Below, piece by piece: positions 33,626 to 41,902 of a stretch of DNA of 64,000 bases. The DNA comes from Cellulomonas sp. P24 (GTDB taxonomy: Bacteria > Actinomycetota > Actinomycetes > Actinomycetales > Cellulomonadaceae). The position numbers were made by a program, and so were the translations under genes. How positions within the stretch are numbered: the first letter of the stretch is position 1; each line of letters opens with the position of its first letter. The stretch is from positions 3,472,001 through 3,536,000 of the forward strand of contig NZ_JAJDFX010000002.1 of the NCBI RefSeq assembly GCF_024704385.1. The letters are read 5' to 3'. A model generated the notes under the pieces. The model searched no databases, had not been told where the DNA came from, and worked only from the letters and a program-made list of their open reading frames with translations.

Positions 33626-35412
33626 CGGCCGGTCCCGACGAGGACGAGGTCCGGCCGCTCGCCGTCCCGAGCCCACGGTCGATCCGCCGGTACACGCGTG
33701 CCGCCGCGAACCGGCACGGGGACACGACCATCGGTGCGTTGCTGAGCGACGTGTACTCCGCGATCCTCATGGCGGCGATCGGTCTCGGCACGGCGATCGG
33801 CGTCGCGACGACCCTTCGGGACTCGCTGCCCAAGGTGCCGGCTCGGCCGCACGAGGGCCTGCTGCTCCCGCTGACGACCCTCGCGGCTCTCGTGGTGCTC
33901 GCCCTGGCCGGGACCGCCCTCTCGCTCGCCGCGCGGCTCGGACCGGTCGGCGTCGGTGCGGCGGAGGCCCGGTGGTGGCTCAGCCTCCCGGTGCGCCGCC
34001 GGGGTCTGCTCCGACCGTCGGCGTGGCGGCTGCCTGCCACTGCAGCCCTCGTCGGTGGCCCGGTGGTCCTGGTCCTCGTGCTCTTCGCGCAGGAGGGCAT
34101 GACCGGGTCCGCCGCGATCCGCACCCTCGTCGGTGGGCTCCTCGGAGCCGGTGCGATCGTCGTGCTCGCCGGGCTTGCCCAGACGGTCGGGGTGGACCGG
34201 CGTGTCACGGCCCGGGTCGGTGACGTGCTGCTCGGCCTGGTGCCGGTGCTGGGGCTCGCGGCGGCGCTCGGTGCGCGTGACCTGAACGTGGGACTGACCC
34301 CCTCGGTCGTGGTGCTCGTCGCGTTGGTGCTCGTCGCTGCTGCCGGTGGTGTGCTCCTCGACGGTCGGCTCGAGCGGATCCCGGTGCGCGACCTGCGCGA
34401 CTCCGGCTCGGTCGCGACGCAGGCTGCCGGTGCGGTGGTCTCGCTGGACTCGCGCGAGCTCGGACGTGCGCTCGCCGACCGGATGACGAACGTGCGCAGG
34501 CGTCGCTCGCTCCGGTTCGGGTGGGTGTCCTCGCCGGTCCGCGCGCTGCTGACGGCCGACCTCGTCCTGTGGTGGCGTTCCCCGCGGCACGTCGTCCAGA
34601 TCGTCGCGGCCGCGGCGGTGCCGGCGCTGGTGGCGGCGGTGAGCCGGCTCGACACCCCGTTCGCCCTCGCCTCGGCCTACCTCATCGCGGGCTACGTCGC
34701 GATGCTGGCCACCGCGGAGGGGGCCCGGCGTGCAGAGATGGCGCCGATCATCGATCGACTGCTCCCGCTCGGTGCACGTGAGGTGAGGCGGCTGCGCCTC
34801 GTCGTACCCGGGGTGCTCATGGGGGTGTGGACGCTCGCCGTTCTCGGCCCGATCGGGTTCGCCGACGGCGACCCGGCAGGCTGGCTCGCCCTTGCGGTCG
34901 CCGCCACCCCGGTCTGGGCCGGAGCGGCGATCAGGTCCGCGTACCGCCCGTCACCGGACTGGAGCGGCCCGCTCGCCGCGACGCCGATGGGTGCCATGCC
35001 GACCGGTGTGGGCAGCGTGCTCGTCCGCGGCCCGGACGTCGTGCTGCTCGGCATGGTGCCGGTGCTCATCTCGATCGGGATCGGTCGGGTCACCCAGACC
35101 CTCATCGTGGTGCAGGTCGTGTGCGCGTTCATCGCCGTGGCCGTCGGCAGCAGGTTGAAGGGGTTCTCGCTCATGGACCTGGCGGGGGAGGACCCGCGGG
35201 CCGCGGGTGCGGCGTCAGGCACGTCGAGCGGCGGGAAGGGCGGCACGTCGACCGGAGCGAAGGCCCGGACGGCAACGGCGGCGACGGCCGGGACCACGAG
35301 CGGGACGAAGGCCGGCGGGACGAAGGCCGGCGGGGCGAAGGCCGGCGGGGCGAAGGCCGGCGGGGCGAAGAGCGGCGGGGCGAAGAGCGGCGGGGCGAAG
35401 GCCGGCCGATGA
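33622..35412 (+). CDS. ABC transporter permease of unknown substrate with repeat-coded C-terminal tail
   Basis: 596-residue membrane protein with about twelve hydrophobic segments in two groups: roughly 42-62, 85-105, 138-158, 170-190, 205-225 and 230-250, then 315-340, 345-362, 390-415, 425-440, 475-490 and 495-515. This suits ABC exporter permeases encoded beside a single ATPase. It has a 35-residue cytoplasmic-type N-terminus. Residues beyond 525 are a Gly/Ser/Thr/Lys tail ending in seven AKAGG-like units coded by a perfect-length 15-bp array. Both ends overlap neighbours by 4 bp (ATPase before, rsmD after), so it is translationally coupled to a tRNA/rRNA-processing block. Confidence 0.8.
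   Translation: MTAGPDEDEVRPLAVPSPRSIRRYTRAAANRHGDTTIGALLSDVYSAILMAAIGLGTAIGVATTLRDSLPKVPARPHEGLLLPLTTLAALVVLALAGTALSLAARLGPVGVGAAEARWWLSLPVRRRGLLRPSAWRLPATAALVGGPVVLVLVLFAQEGMTGSAAIRTLVGGLLGAGAIVVLAGLAQTVGVDRRVTARVGDVLLGLVPVLGLAAALGARDLNVGLTPSVVVLVALVLVAAAGGVLLDGRLERIPVRDLRDSGSVATQAAGAVVSLDSRELGRALADRMTNVRRRRSLRFGWVSSPVRALLTADLVLWWRSPRHVVQIVAAAAVPALVAAVSRLDTPFALASAYLIAGYVAMLATAEGARRAEMAPIIDRLLPLGAREVRRLRLVVPGVLMGVWTLAVLGPIGFADGDPAGWLALAVAATPVWAGAAIRSAYRPSPDWSGPLAATPMGAMPTGVGSVLVRGPDVVLLGMVPVLISIGIGRVTQTLIVVQVVCAFIAVAVGSRLKGFSLMDLAGEDPRAAGAASGTSSGGKGGTSTGAKARTATAATAGTTSGTKAGGTKAGGAKAGGAKAGGAKSGGAKSGGAKAGR
35302..35406 (+). repeat. Seven 15-bp tandem repeats at the end of the permease gene
   Basis: Seven contiguous 15-bp units of the type GGGGCGAAGGCCGGC fill 35302-35406: two start GGGA, five start GGGG, and units 5 and 6 have AGC for GCC. 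They encode G[TA]K[AS]G and run to within two codons of the stop, 2 bp before the rsmD ATG. The near-identity suggests recent amplification and likely length variation among strains. Confidence 0.9.
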
Positions 35413-36029
35413 CCCGGATCGTCGCAGGCAGCGCTGGTGGTCGCGCGCTGCGGGTGCCGGGCAAGGGCACGCGGCCGACCAGCGAGCGGGTGCGCGAGGC
35501 GCTCTTCTCGCGGCTCGAGCACCTCGGCGCGGTCGCCGGCGCACGCGTTCTCGACCTCTACGCCGGGTCGGGCGCGCTCGGGCTCGAGGCAGCGAGCCGA
35601 GGCGCGCAGGCGGTGACGTTCGTGGAGGCGTCGCGCGCCGCGGCGGACGTCTGCCGCGCGAACGCCGCTCTCACCGGCCTGCCGGGTCTGCAGGTGGTCG
35701 TCGACCGTGCCGAGAAGTTCGTGGATCGCTCCTCGGGGCCGGGGTGGGACCTCGTGCTGATCGACCCGCCGTACGAGCTCGCGGAGGACGACCTCGCGCG
35801 GGTGCTCCGCTCGCTCGCCGGGGGGACGGGCGACGCGCAGGAGGCCGCGTCCTCGCTCGCGCCCGATGCGACGGTCGTCGTCGAGCGGTCGGCGCGGAGC
35901 CCCGAGCCGGCGTGGCCGGCGGGGTTGAGCCGGACGGACCAGCGCCGGTACGGGGAGACGGTTCTCTGGTTCGCGACACCCGATCCCGGCGTCGGGACGG
36001 TCGACCCGGGCGCGGCAGGCATACCCTGA
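35409..36029 (+). CDS. rsmD: 16S rRNA (guanine(966)-N(2))-methyltransferase RsmD
   Basis: 206-residue SAM-dependent N6/N2-type methyltransferase. The N-terminal MTRIVAGSAGGRALRVPGKGTRPTSERVREALFSRL is diagnostic of RsmD. SAM motif I is VLDLYAGSGALGLEAASRG near 47-65 and the catalytic LIDPPY near 117-122. It methylates G966 of 16S rRNA in the 30S subunit. The ATG overlaps the permease stop (ATGA). coaD follows 4 bp after the stop, with its own -10-like element inside the rsmD end. Confidence 0.96.
   Translation: MTRIVAGSAGGRALRVPGKGTRPTSERVREALFSRLEHLGAVAGARVLDLYAGSGALGLEAASRGAQAVTFVEASRAAADVCRANAALTGLPGLQVVVDRAEKFVDRSSGPGWDLVLIDPPYELAEDDLARVLRSLAGGTGDAQEAASSLAPDATVVVERSARSPEPAWPAGLSRTDQRRYGETVLWFATPDPGVGTVDPGAAGIP
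36022..36027 (+). promoter_or_regulatory. Leaderless -10 element of coaD (TACCCT)
   Basis: TACCCT lies inside the last codons of rsmD and ends 6 nt before the coaD GTG. coaD can thus be transcribed as a leaderless mRNA besides read-through. Confidence 0.55.
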
Positions 36030-36033
36030 ACGC

Positions 36034-36549
36034 GTGAGCATCGCCGTCTGCCCGGGATCCTTCGACCCGATCACGCTGGGCCATCTCGACCTCATCCGTC
36101 GTGCACGGTCGATGTTCGACCAGGTCGTGGTCGGCGTGGCGCGGAACTCGACCAAACGGGCGCTGCTCGATCCGGAGGAGCGCGTCGCGCTGGCGCGTGA
36201 GGCTCTCGTCGAGGTCGGGCTGGACGCCGGCGTGCGGGTCGAGCAGGTTCCGGGGCTGCTGGTCGACTTCTGCCGCGGCGTCGGGGCCCAGGCGATCGTC
36301 AAGGGCCTCCGCGGTGGGGCCGACTTCGACGCGGAGCTCCCGATGGCGCTCATGAACCGGCACGTCGGGGGCATCGAGACGGTGTTCGTGATCGGCGACC
36401 CAGCCCTGGCCCACATCGCGTCGTCGCTGGTCAGGGATGTTGCGCGGTTCGGCGGACCGATCGACGACCTCGTCCCGACGGGGGCGCGGGAGGCGGTGCG
36501 CGCGGCGGTGCGGCGGCAGGGGAACGACGCAGGAGGCGAGCGGGGATGA
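36034..36549 (+). CDS. coaD: Phosphopantetheine adenylyltransferase
   Basis: 171-residue nucleotidyltransferase joining ATP and 4'-phosphopantetheine to dephospho-CoA. CPGSFDPITLGHLDLIRRA at 6-24 contains the T/HxGH nucleotide motif. RNSTKRALLDPEERVALARE and IVKGLRGGADFDAELPMALMN (pantetheine site) follow, and FVIGDPALAHIASSLVRDVA is the ISSS/T-type region. The length is slightly above the usual 160 owing to a basic C-terminus. Its TGA overlaps the next gene's ATG. Confidence 0.96.
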   Translation: MSIAVCPGSFDPITLGHLDLIRRARSMFDQVVVGVARNSTKRALLDPEERVALAREALVEVGLDAGVRVEQVPGLLVDFCRGVGAQAIVKGLRGGADFDAELPMALMNRHVGGIETVFVIGDPALAHIASSLVRDVARFGGPIDDLVPTGAREAVRAAVRRQGNDAGGERG

Positions 36550-37052
36550 ACGACCAGAACCACGACGACGACAGGCGTGATCCCGAGGGACTGACCGGCA
36601 TCCTCGAGGCGATCGAGCACGTGATCGTGTCCGCGCGCGCCATGCCGATGTCCTCCTCGGTCCTCGTGAATCGCGCCGAGCTGCTCGACCTCGTCCAGCA
36701 GGCGCATGACATCCTCCCGTCGCAGCTGACCGAGGCGGACGCCGTGCTTGCTGCGGCGAGCGCGGAGCACGACGCCGCTGCTGCTGAGGCGGAGCAGATA
36801 CTGGCGTCGGCGCGCGCCCGGGCCGCCGAGCTCGTGGCGCACGAGCAGGTCGTCACCGCTGCCGAGGAGCGGGCGGAGCAGATCCTGGCCGAGGCGGGCG
36901 CGACGGCCGCCGAGCTCCGTCGCGATGCCGACGACTACTGCGACCGGCGGCTCGCCGACTTCGAGATCGACCTGGGCCGTGTGGTGGCGCAGGTCCAGGC
37001 AGGTCGCGCCAAGCTCGCTGCACGGCTCGGCCCGCCCGGTCAGTCGGGATGA
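36546..37052 (+). CDS. DivIVA-like coiled-coil protein, SepIVA-like
   Basis: 168 residues, almost wholly helical after about residue 40. TEADAVLAAASAEHDAAAAEAEQILASARARAAELVAH is an Ala/Glu coiled coil similar to those of DivIVA-domain and F0 b-subunit proteins. The conserved opening LTGILEAIEHVIVSARAMPMSSSVLVNRAELLDL resembles mycobacterial SepIVA (Rv2927c, from memory), a cytoplasmic septation factor encoded in the same place between coaD and DUF177. A role in septum or polar cell-wall assembly is therefore inferred. The start overlaps the coaD stop by 4 bp. Confidence 0.82.
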   Translation: MNDQNHDDDRRDPEGLTGILEAIEHVIVSARAMPMSSSVLVNRAELLDLVQQAHDILPSQLTEADAVLAAASAEHDAAAAEAEQILASARARAAELVAHEQVVTAAEERAEQILAEAGATAAELRRDADDYCDRRLADFEIDLGRVVAQVQAGRAKLAARLGPPGQSG

Positions 37053-37054
37053 CG

Positions 37055-37060
37055 TAACAT
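37055..37060 (+). promoter_or_regulatory. Candidate -10 element (TAACAT)
   Basis: TAACAT begins 3 bp after the preceding stop codon. Transcription from it would give the DUF177-rnc-mutM mRNA a leader of about 54 nt. Confidence 0.45.
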
Positions 37061-37120
37061 CACAAGGCTCGATCGACCTGCCGTGGAACCGGCACCCTGC
37101 ATCGGAACGGAACCCGCGTC

Positions 37121-37687
37121 GTGTCTCACGTGAACCACCTGGACCCGCGCGACCCGCTCGTGCTCGACACCCACGAGCTCGGTCGCCGACCCGGGTCGAT
37201 GCGTGCCCTGGAGCTCACGGTCCCGGCTCCCGCCGATCTGGGCACGGAGGTGATCGCCGTCCCGGCAGGTTCCGACCTCGAGCTGGACCTGCGACTCGAG
37301 GCCGTGATGGAGGGGGTGCTCGTCTCGGGCGACGTCCGGGCGACCGCGGTCGGCGAGTGCGTGCGCTGTCTCGACGAGATCACCGTCGACGTACAGGTCG
37401 AGATCACCGAGCTGTACTCCTACCCGGACCGCGCGCGGGTCGCAGAGGAGGACGGCGCCGACGAGGACGAGGTGCGTGAGCTCGACGGTGACCTCGTGGA
37501 CGTCGAGCCGGCGATCCGCGACGTGCTCGTCCCGGCTCTGCCGTTCCAGCCGCTGTGCGCCCCCGACTGCCCCGGGCTGTGCGTCGAGTGCGGTGCGCGG
37601 CTGGCGGACGACCCGGAGCACACGCACGAGGTCCGCGATCCCCGGTGGGCGGCTCTCGAAGGCCTGTCGGAACCGACCGACTCATGA
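37121..37687 (+). CDS. DUF177 family protein (YceD-like)
   Basis: 188-residue YceD/DUF177 protein; members take part in 23S rRNA processing or large-subunit maturation in bacteria and plastids. VSGDVRATAVGECVRCLDEITVDVQVEITELY and the C-terminal CAPDCPGLCVECGARL are family signatures. The cysteines (ECVRC, CAPDCPGLCVEC) probably bind Zn. It overlaps rnc by 4 bp (ATGA). In many actinobacteria rpmF (L32) lies between the two; it is absent here. GTG at 37121 has no strong ribosome binding site; GTG at 37133 is an alternative. Confidence 0.9.
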   Translation: MSHVNHLDPRDPLVLDTHELGRRPGSMRALELTVPAPADLGTEVIAVPAGSDLELDLRLEAVMEGVLVSGDVRATAVGECVRCLDEITVDVQVEITELYSYPDRARVAEEDGADEDEVRELDGDLVDVEPAIRDVLVPALPFQPLCAPDCPGLCVECGARLADDPEHTHEVRDPRWAALEGLSEPTDS

Positions 37688-38391
37688 CGGCTGCGGTCGA
37701 GGCGCTCGTCTCCGGCCTCGGGATCGACATCGACCCTGAGCTGCTGGTCCTCGCGCTCACGCACCGGTCCTTCGCGCACGAGGCCGGTGGGATCCCGACC
37801 AACGAACGGCTCGAGTTCCTCGGCGACACGGTGCTCGGGCTCGTCGTCACCGAGGCCCTGTACCGACGCCACCCGGAGCTTCCCGAGGGGGACCTGGCGA
37901 AGATGCGTGCCGCGACGGTCTCGCAGCGGGCGCTCGCGCGGATCGCGCGGTCGTTGCATCTCGGCGACTACGTGCTGCTCGGCAAGGGCGAGTCGCACTC
38001 GGGCGGGGCCGACAAGGACTCGATCCTCTCGGACACGCTCGAGGCGGTCTTCGGTGCCGCGTACCTGTGCCACGGCCTCGAGCCGGCCCGGGCACTCGTC
38101 GAGCGGCTGGTCGACCCGACGCTCGAGATGGCGGCCGACCTCGGCGCCGGCCTGGACTGGAAGACCTCGCTGCAGGAGCGTGCGGCGCTGCTCGGGCTGG
38201 GCGCACCGCAGTACATCTGCGAGGGCGAGGGCCCCGACCACGCCCGGACGTTCACGGCCACCGTCCTGCTGGACGGCCGGGCCTACGGCGTGGGGACGGG
38301 TGCGGCGAAGAAGCACGCGGAGCAGGACGCCGCCGAGGCTGCCTACCGGACGCTCGAGGCGGAAGCGGCGCGCTCGGCGAAGCGGTCCTGA
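37684..38391 (+). CDS. rnc: Ribonuclease III
   Basis: 235-residue RNase III for rRNA and mRNA double-strand processing. Signature NERLEFLGDTVLGLVV at about 41-56 holds catalytic Glu and Asp, and DKDSILSDTLEAVFGAAYL near 111-129 has the second metal site. A C-terminal dsRNA-binding domain (DWKTSLQERAALLG, GTGAAKKHAEQDAAEAAY) completes it. The ATG is coupled to DUF177; mutM follows 18 bp downstream. Confidence 0.97.
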   Translation: MTAAVEALVSGLGIDIDPELLVLALTHRSFAHEAGGIPTNERLEFLGDTVLGLVVTEALYRRHPELPEGDLAKMRAATVSQRALARIARSLHLGDYVLLGKGESHSGGADKDSILSDTLEAVFGAAYLCHGLEPARALVERLVDPTLEMAADLGAGLDWKTSLQERAALLGLGAPQYICEGEGPDHARTFTATVLLDGRAYGVGTGAAKKHAEQDAAEAAYRTLEAEAARSAKRS

Positions 38392-38409
38392 ACGCGCGGG
38401 CGAGCGGTC

Positions 38410-39324
38410 GTGCCTGAGCTCCCCGAGGTCGAGACCGTCCGGGACGGGCTCGCGCGGCACGTCGTCGGCCGTGTCGTGCACGGCGTCGACGTCTGGCGTG
38501 ACGCGAGCGTGCGTCACCATGCGGGCGGGGCCGAGGACTTCCGCGAGCAGCTCGTCGGCGCGCGCCTCCAGGCGGCGGTCAGGCGAGGGAAGTACATGTG
38601 GCTGCCCCTGGGCGCAGGGGAGTCGTCGGGCGTGAGCGCCCTGACGGCGCACCTGGGGATGAGCGGCCAGCTGCTCGTCCGTCCCGCCGGCGAGCCACGC
38701 CCGGATCATCGCCACCTGCGTGTTCGCCTCGAGCTCGACGACGGCACCGCACTCGACTTCGTCGACCAGCGCACGTTCGGCCACCTCGCGGTGACGGAGC
38801 TCGTCCCGACCCCCGACGGGGCGCCCGGGGGCCACGGCTCTCCGCTCGCGCGGGTCCCCGGCTCGGTGTCCCACATCGCACGGGACCTGCTCGACCCGGC
38901 TGCCTCCCGCGAGGACCTCATGGCTGCGGTACGCGCGCGACGGACGGGGATCAAGCGTGCGTTGCTCGACCAGACGCTCGTCTCCGGCATCGGGAACATC
39001 TACGCCGACGAGGGCCTGTGGCGCGCGGGGGTGCACTACGCCCGGGCGACCGACGCGCTGCGCGGCTCGGACGTCAGACGCGTGCTCGACTCCGTCGAGG
39101 AGGTCATGCGTGCCGCGCTGGTGGCCGGGGGGACCAGCTTCGACGCGCTGTACGTCAACGTGAACGGCGCGTCCGGGTACTTCGACCGGTCCCTCGCCGT
39201 GTACGGGCAGGAGGGGCGGCCATGCCCCCGCTGTGGGTCTGCGGTGAGACGCGACGCGTTCATGAACCGGTCGTCTTTCACGTGCCCGGCCTGCCAGCGT
39301 CGACCGCGCCGGGGACGCTGGTGA
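38410..39324 (+). CDS. mutM: Formamidopyrimidine-DNA glycosylase (Fpg/MutM)
   Basis: 304-residue bifunctional glycosylase/AP lyase that removes 8-oxoguanine and FaPy. After the GTG start the mature protein begins [13 protein letters not shown], with the catalytic N-terminal Pro and Glu. GKYMWLPL carries the conserved Lys near 59. The H2TH region is [28 protein letters not shown]. The C-terminal zinc finger [25 protein letters not shown] is intact. It closes the rnc cluster; a separate promoter then drives the response regulator. Confidence 0.97.
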   Translation: MPELPEVETVRDGLARHVVGRVVHGVDVWRDASVRHHAGGAEDFREQLVGARLQAAVRRGKYMWLPLGAGESSGVSALTAHLGMSGQLLVRPAGEPRPDHRHLRVRLELDDGTALDFVDQRTFGHLAVTELVPTPDGAPGGHGSPLARVPGSVSHIARDLLDPAASREDLMAAVRARRTGIKRALLDQTLVSGIGNIYADEGLWRAGVHYARATDALRGSDVRRVLDSVEEVMRAALVAGGTSFDALYVNVNGASGYFDRSLAVYGQEGRPCPRCGSAVRRDAFMNRSSFTCPACQRRPRRGRW

Positions 39325-39403
39325 GCACGGTCGCCGGGGAGACCGACGGACCCGGTGACACGCGGGTCGGAGGACGCCTGGCGACCAGGGCCGCAGGTGT
39401 CGT

Positions 39404-39409
39404 TACGAT
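39404..39409 (+). promoter_or_regulatory. Leaderless -10 element of the response regulator (TACGAT)
   Basis: TACGAT ends 6 nt before the GTG at 39416; no ribosome binding site. Confidence 0.6.
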
Positions 39410-39415
39410 GCCCCT

Positions 39416-40096
39416 GTGACTGCCAGCAGCTCTGCGCCCCAGACGGACCGTTCCGCGTCGATCAGCGTGATGATCATCGACGACCACGAGGTCGTCCGTC
39501 GCGGGATCGCCGAGGTCATCGAGCGCGCCGACGGCATGACCGTCGTCGCCGAGGCCGCCTCCGTGTCCGACGGGATCCGACGAGCCGGCCTGGTGCACCC
39601 ACAGGTCATGCTGGTCGACCTGCAGCTTCCGGACGGGACCGGGATCGACCTCATGAAGGCGGTCCGCGAGACCCAGCCGGGCGTGCGTGCGATCGTGCTC
39701 ACCTCGTTCGACGACGACGACGCTCTCGCGGCCGCTCTCGAGGCCGGCGCCTCGGCCTACCTGCTCAAGAGCGTGCGCGGGGCCGAGATCACCGACGTCG
39801 TCCGGGCGGTGGCCGCCGGGCGCACGCTGCTCGACGAGCGCACCGTCACCCGGCGGCGCGCGGGTCACGAGGACCCCACGGAGAACCTCACGCCGAGCGA
39901 GCTCAAGGTCCTCGACCTCATCGGTGACGGGATGTCCAACCGTGAGATCGCCGAGCGGCTGGGCGTTGCCGAGAAGACCGTGAAGAACCACATCACGTCG
40001 CTGCTGTCGAAGATGGGCCTGCAGCGCCGCACCCAGGTCGCTGCGTGGGTCGCGGCCCGCAAGCACAGCGGGTGGCGCGCCGAGACCGGCGGCTGA
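39416..40096 (+). CDS. NarL/LuxR-type response regulator, DevR/DosR-like
   Basis: 226 residues. A CheY-like receiver lies at about 17-135: acidic pair D22-D23, phospho-acceptor D68 in VDLQLPDG, Thr in VLTSFDDD, Lys in YLLKS. The LuxR helix-turn-helix at about 157-213 ends in EKTVKN (186-191), HITSLLSKMGLQRRTQ. In M. tuberculosis DosR the corresponding EKTVKN bears the DNA-contacting Lys179, Lys182 and Asn183 (from memory); all three are conserved. It converges on the operon that ends with a DevS-like kinase, the natural partner. The 93-bp tail-to-tail gap has no clear terminator. I infer that it binds the DosR-box-like sites upstream of cydA. Confidence 0.9.
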   Translation: MTASSSAPQTDRSASISVMIIDDHEVVRRGIAEVIERADGMTVVAEAASVSDGIRRAGLVHPQVMLVDLQLPDGTGIDLMKAVRETQPGVRAIVLTSFDDDDALAAALEAGASAYLLKSVRGAEITDVVRAVAAGRTLLDERTVTRRRAGHEDPTENLTPSELKVLDLIGDGMSNREIAERLGVAEKTVKNHITSLLSKMGLQRRTQVAAWVAARKHSGWRAETGG

Positions 40097-40189
40097 CGCC
40101 GAGGACCACACTCGGGACCGGTCGCACGACTCCCGCGCCCTCGGGCATGGCCTGTCGGCGAGCCTGGTCGACGCGTCCGGTCGACACAC

Positions 40190-41902
40190 TCAGCCGAGCG
40201 GGGCCTGCCAGCTCAAGAGGGTGCCGCGCCCCGAGGGCGCGACGCCGATGCTGAACACCCCGGCGTGCTGCCGTGCCCGTGCCGCGAGGTTGTGCGTGCC
40301 GGAGTGGCGTTCACGCTGCGGGGGCAGCCCGGTGCCGTCGTCCTCCACCTCGACGAGGATCGTCCCGGTCGCACCCGTCCCCCGGACGCTGATCCGCACC
40401 GCGACCGACGAGGCCCGCGCGTGCCGGGCGGCGTTGGCCAGGCCCTCGCGGACGACGGCGACGACGTCGTCCGCGAGATCCGCGCCCACCCGCTCGTCGA
40501 TCAGGTCGGCGGCGACGACGTCGGCGTCCGAGGTGCCCTGCTCGAGCGCGCGGCCGTCGAGCTCGATGACGAACGAGGGGGCGAACCCGAGCCCGGTGCG
40601 CGCGAGCGACGCCTCGCGGCGGAGGCGTTCGACGAGGCTCGTCGCGGCGTCCGGGTCGCGGAGCGCGTGCACGATCGATCGGATCTGCCGGACGGAGCCG
40701 TCGACGTTGTCGAGCGCGTCCTCGACGATGCTGGTCAGCTCCGTGGCATCCACCCCGCGGGCGGCGCGTCGGCGCACCGTCTCCAGCTGCATGCCGGTGG
40801 CGAAGAGCTGCTGGATCGCGAGGTCGTGCAGGTCGCGCGCGATGCGTTCGCGCTCGTCCAGGAGGGCGGCGATGTCCTGGGCGTGGCGCGCCTCGGCGAG
40901 CACGAACGCGAGGGCGGCCTGGGCGGCGAACGACTCCGCCGTGTCGAGGTCCGCCGAGGTGAACGGCGCCCCACCGACCTTGCGCATGAGGATGAGCACG
41001 CCGATGCCGTGACCTGCCGTCTGCAGCGGTGCGAACAGCGCCGGGCCGAACGCGCGCATGGGGACGACGCGGACCACACGTGACTGGGAGAGGGACGGGA
41101 CGAGCAGCCCGCGGCCCTCGTCCATCACGGCCCACGACCGGCCGTCGCGGGGCATCACGGCACCGAGGAGGGACGCGGCGGCGTGACCGTCGACGAGCTC
41201 GAGCACGAGCTCCCCGCCGACGCCGGGCAGGGCGAGAGCCGCGGCGTCCGCACCGGCGACCTCCCGTGCGGTCCGGGCGATGTGCGCGAGCGCCTCCTCC
41301 TCGTCCAGCCCGGAGAGGAGCATCGTGGTGATCTCCTGACCGGCACGCAGCCAGTGCTCACGACGGGCGGCCTCGGCGTAGAGCTGGGCGTTGTGCACCG
41401 CGACGCCTGCCGCGGCCGCGAGTCCGAGGACGATCCCCTCGTCGGCCTCGGTGAACCCACCCGGCTTGTCCGCGAGGTAGAGGTGCCCGAACACCTGGTG
41501 GCTCACCCGCACGGACGCGCCGATGAACGACCCCATCGGCGGGTGGTTGGCGGGGAAACCGCGGAAGGCCGGGTGCTGGGTGAGGTCGTCCAGGCGGATC
41601 ACGCCGGTGGCAGGGATCTCGCCGAGCACCCCGACGGCGCGTGGTCCGTGCGCGAGGAGCCGTGCGACCGCCTCCGAGACGCCCGCCTGCACGAACGTGG
41701 TCGACTCGCCGCGGCTGCCGAGGACGTTGATGGCCGCATACGCAGCGCCGGTCATGTCCGCGCACGTCTGGACGAAGCGCTGGAGCACGCTCGGCAGGTC
41801 GAGGTCGGCCGCAAGGGCGAGGACGGCCTCGAGGAGGTCGGTGAGGTCGGAGTCGTCCGCCCGCGACGGAGCGGGAGTCGTGCCCTGGTTCGCAAGGTTC
41901 AC
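40190..41902 (-). CDS. GAF-domain sensor histidine kinase, DevS/DosT-like
   Basis: 570 residues from the GTG at 41902. Two GAF domains (about 30-185 and 195-350) precede a HisKA_3 phosphoacceptor domain with H359 in ERIARDLHDLAIQQL and a HATPase domain (EGLANAARHARAS, EVEDDGTGL). The first GAF has NHPPMGSFIGASVRV with H120 and GHLYLADK with Y142. These align with heme ligand His149 and distal Tyr171 of DosS with identical 22-residue spacing. No membrane segment is seen, so it is a soluble O2/NO/redox sensor candidate. GTG at 41902 overlaps the cydC stop (GTGA); ATG at 41935 is an alternative adding 11 residues. It is the last gene of the cydABDC operon. Confidence 0.9.
   Translation of the reverse strand: MNLANQGTTPAPSRADDSDLTDLLEAVLALAADLDLPSVLQRFVQTCADMTGAAYAAINVLGSRGESTTFVQAGVSEAVARLLAHGPRAVGVLGEIPATGVIRLDDLTQHPAFRGFPANHPPMGSFIGASVRVSHQVFGHLYLADKPGGFTEADEGIVLGLAAAAGVAVHNAQLYAEAARREHWLRAGQEITTMLLSGLDEEEALAHIARTAREVAGADAAALALPGVGGELVLELVDGHAAASLLGAVMPRDGRSWAVMDEGRGLLVPSLSQSRVVRVVPMRAFGPALFAPLQTAGHGIGVLILMRKVGGAPFTSADLDTAESFAAQAALAFVLAEARHAQDIAALLDERERIARDLHDLAIQQLFATGMQLETVRRRAARGVDATELTSIVEDALDNVDGSVRQIRSIVHALRDPDAATSLVERLRREASLARTGLGFAPSFVIELDGRALEQGTSDADVVAADLIDERVGADLADDVVAVVREGLANAARHARASSVAVRISVRGTGATGTILVEVEDDGTGLPPQRERHSGTHNLAARARQHAGVFSIGVAPSGRGTLLSWQAPLG

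Noticed and set aside
40097-40189. Second DosR-type box or terminator between the regulator and the kinase
   Set aside because: CGGGACCGGTCG resembles half a site, but the second half-site is not at the right distance. The GTCGAC repeats are too short and separated to call a terminator.
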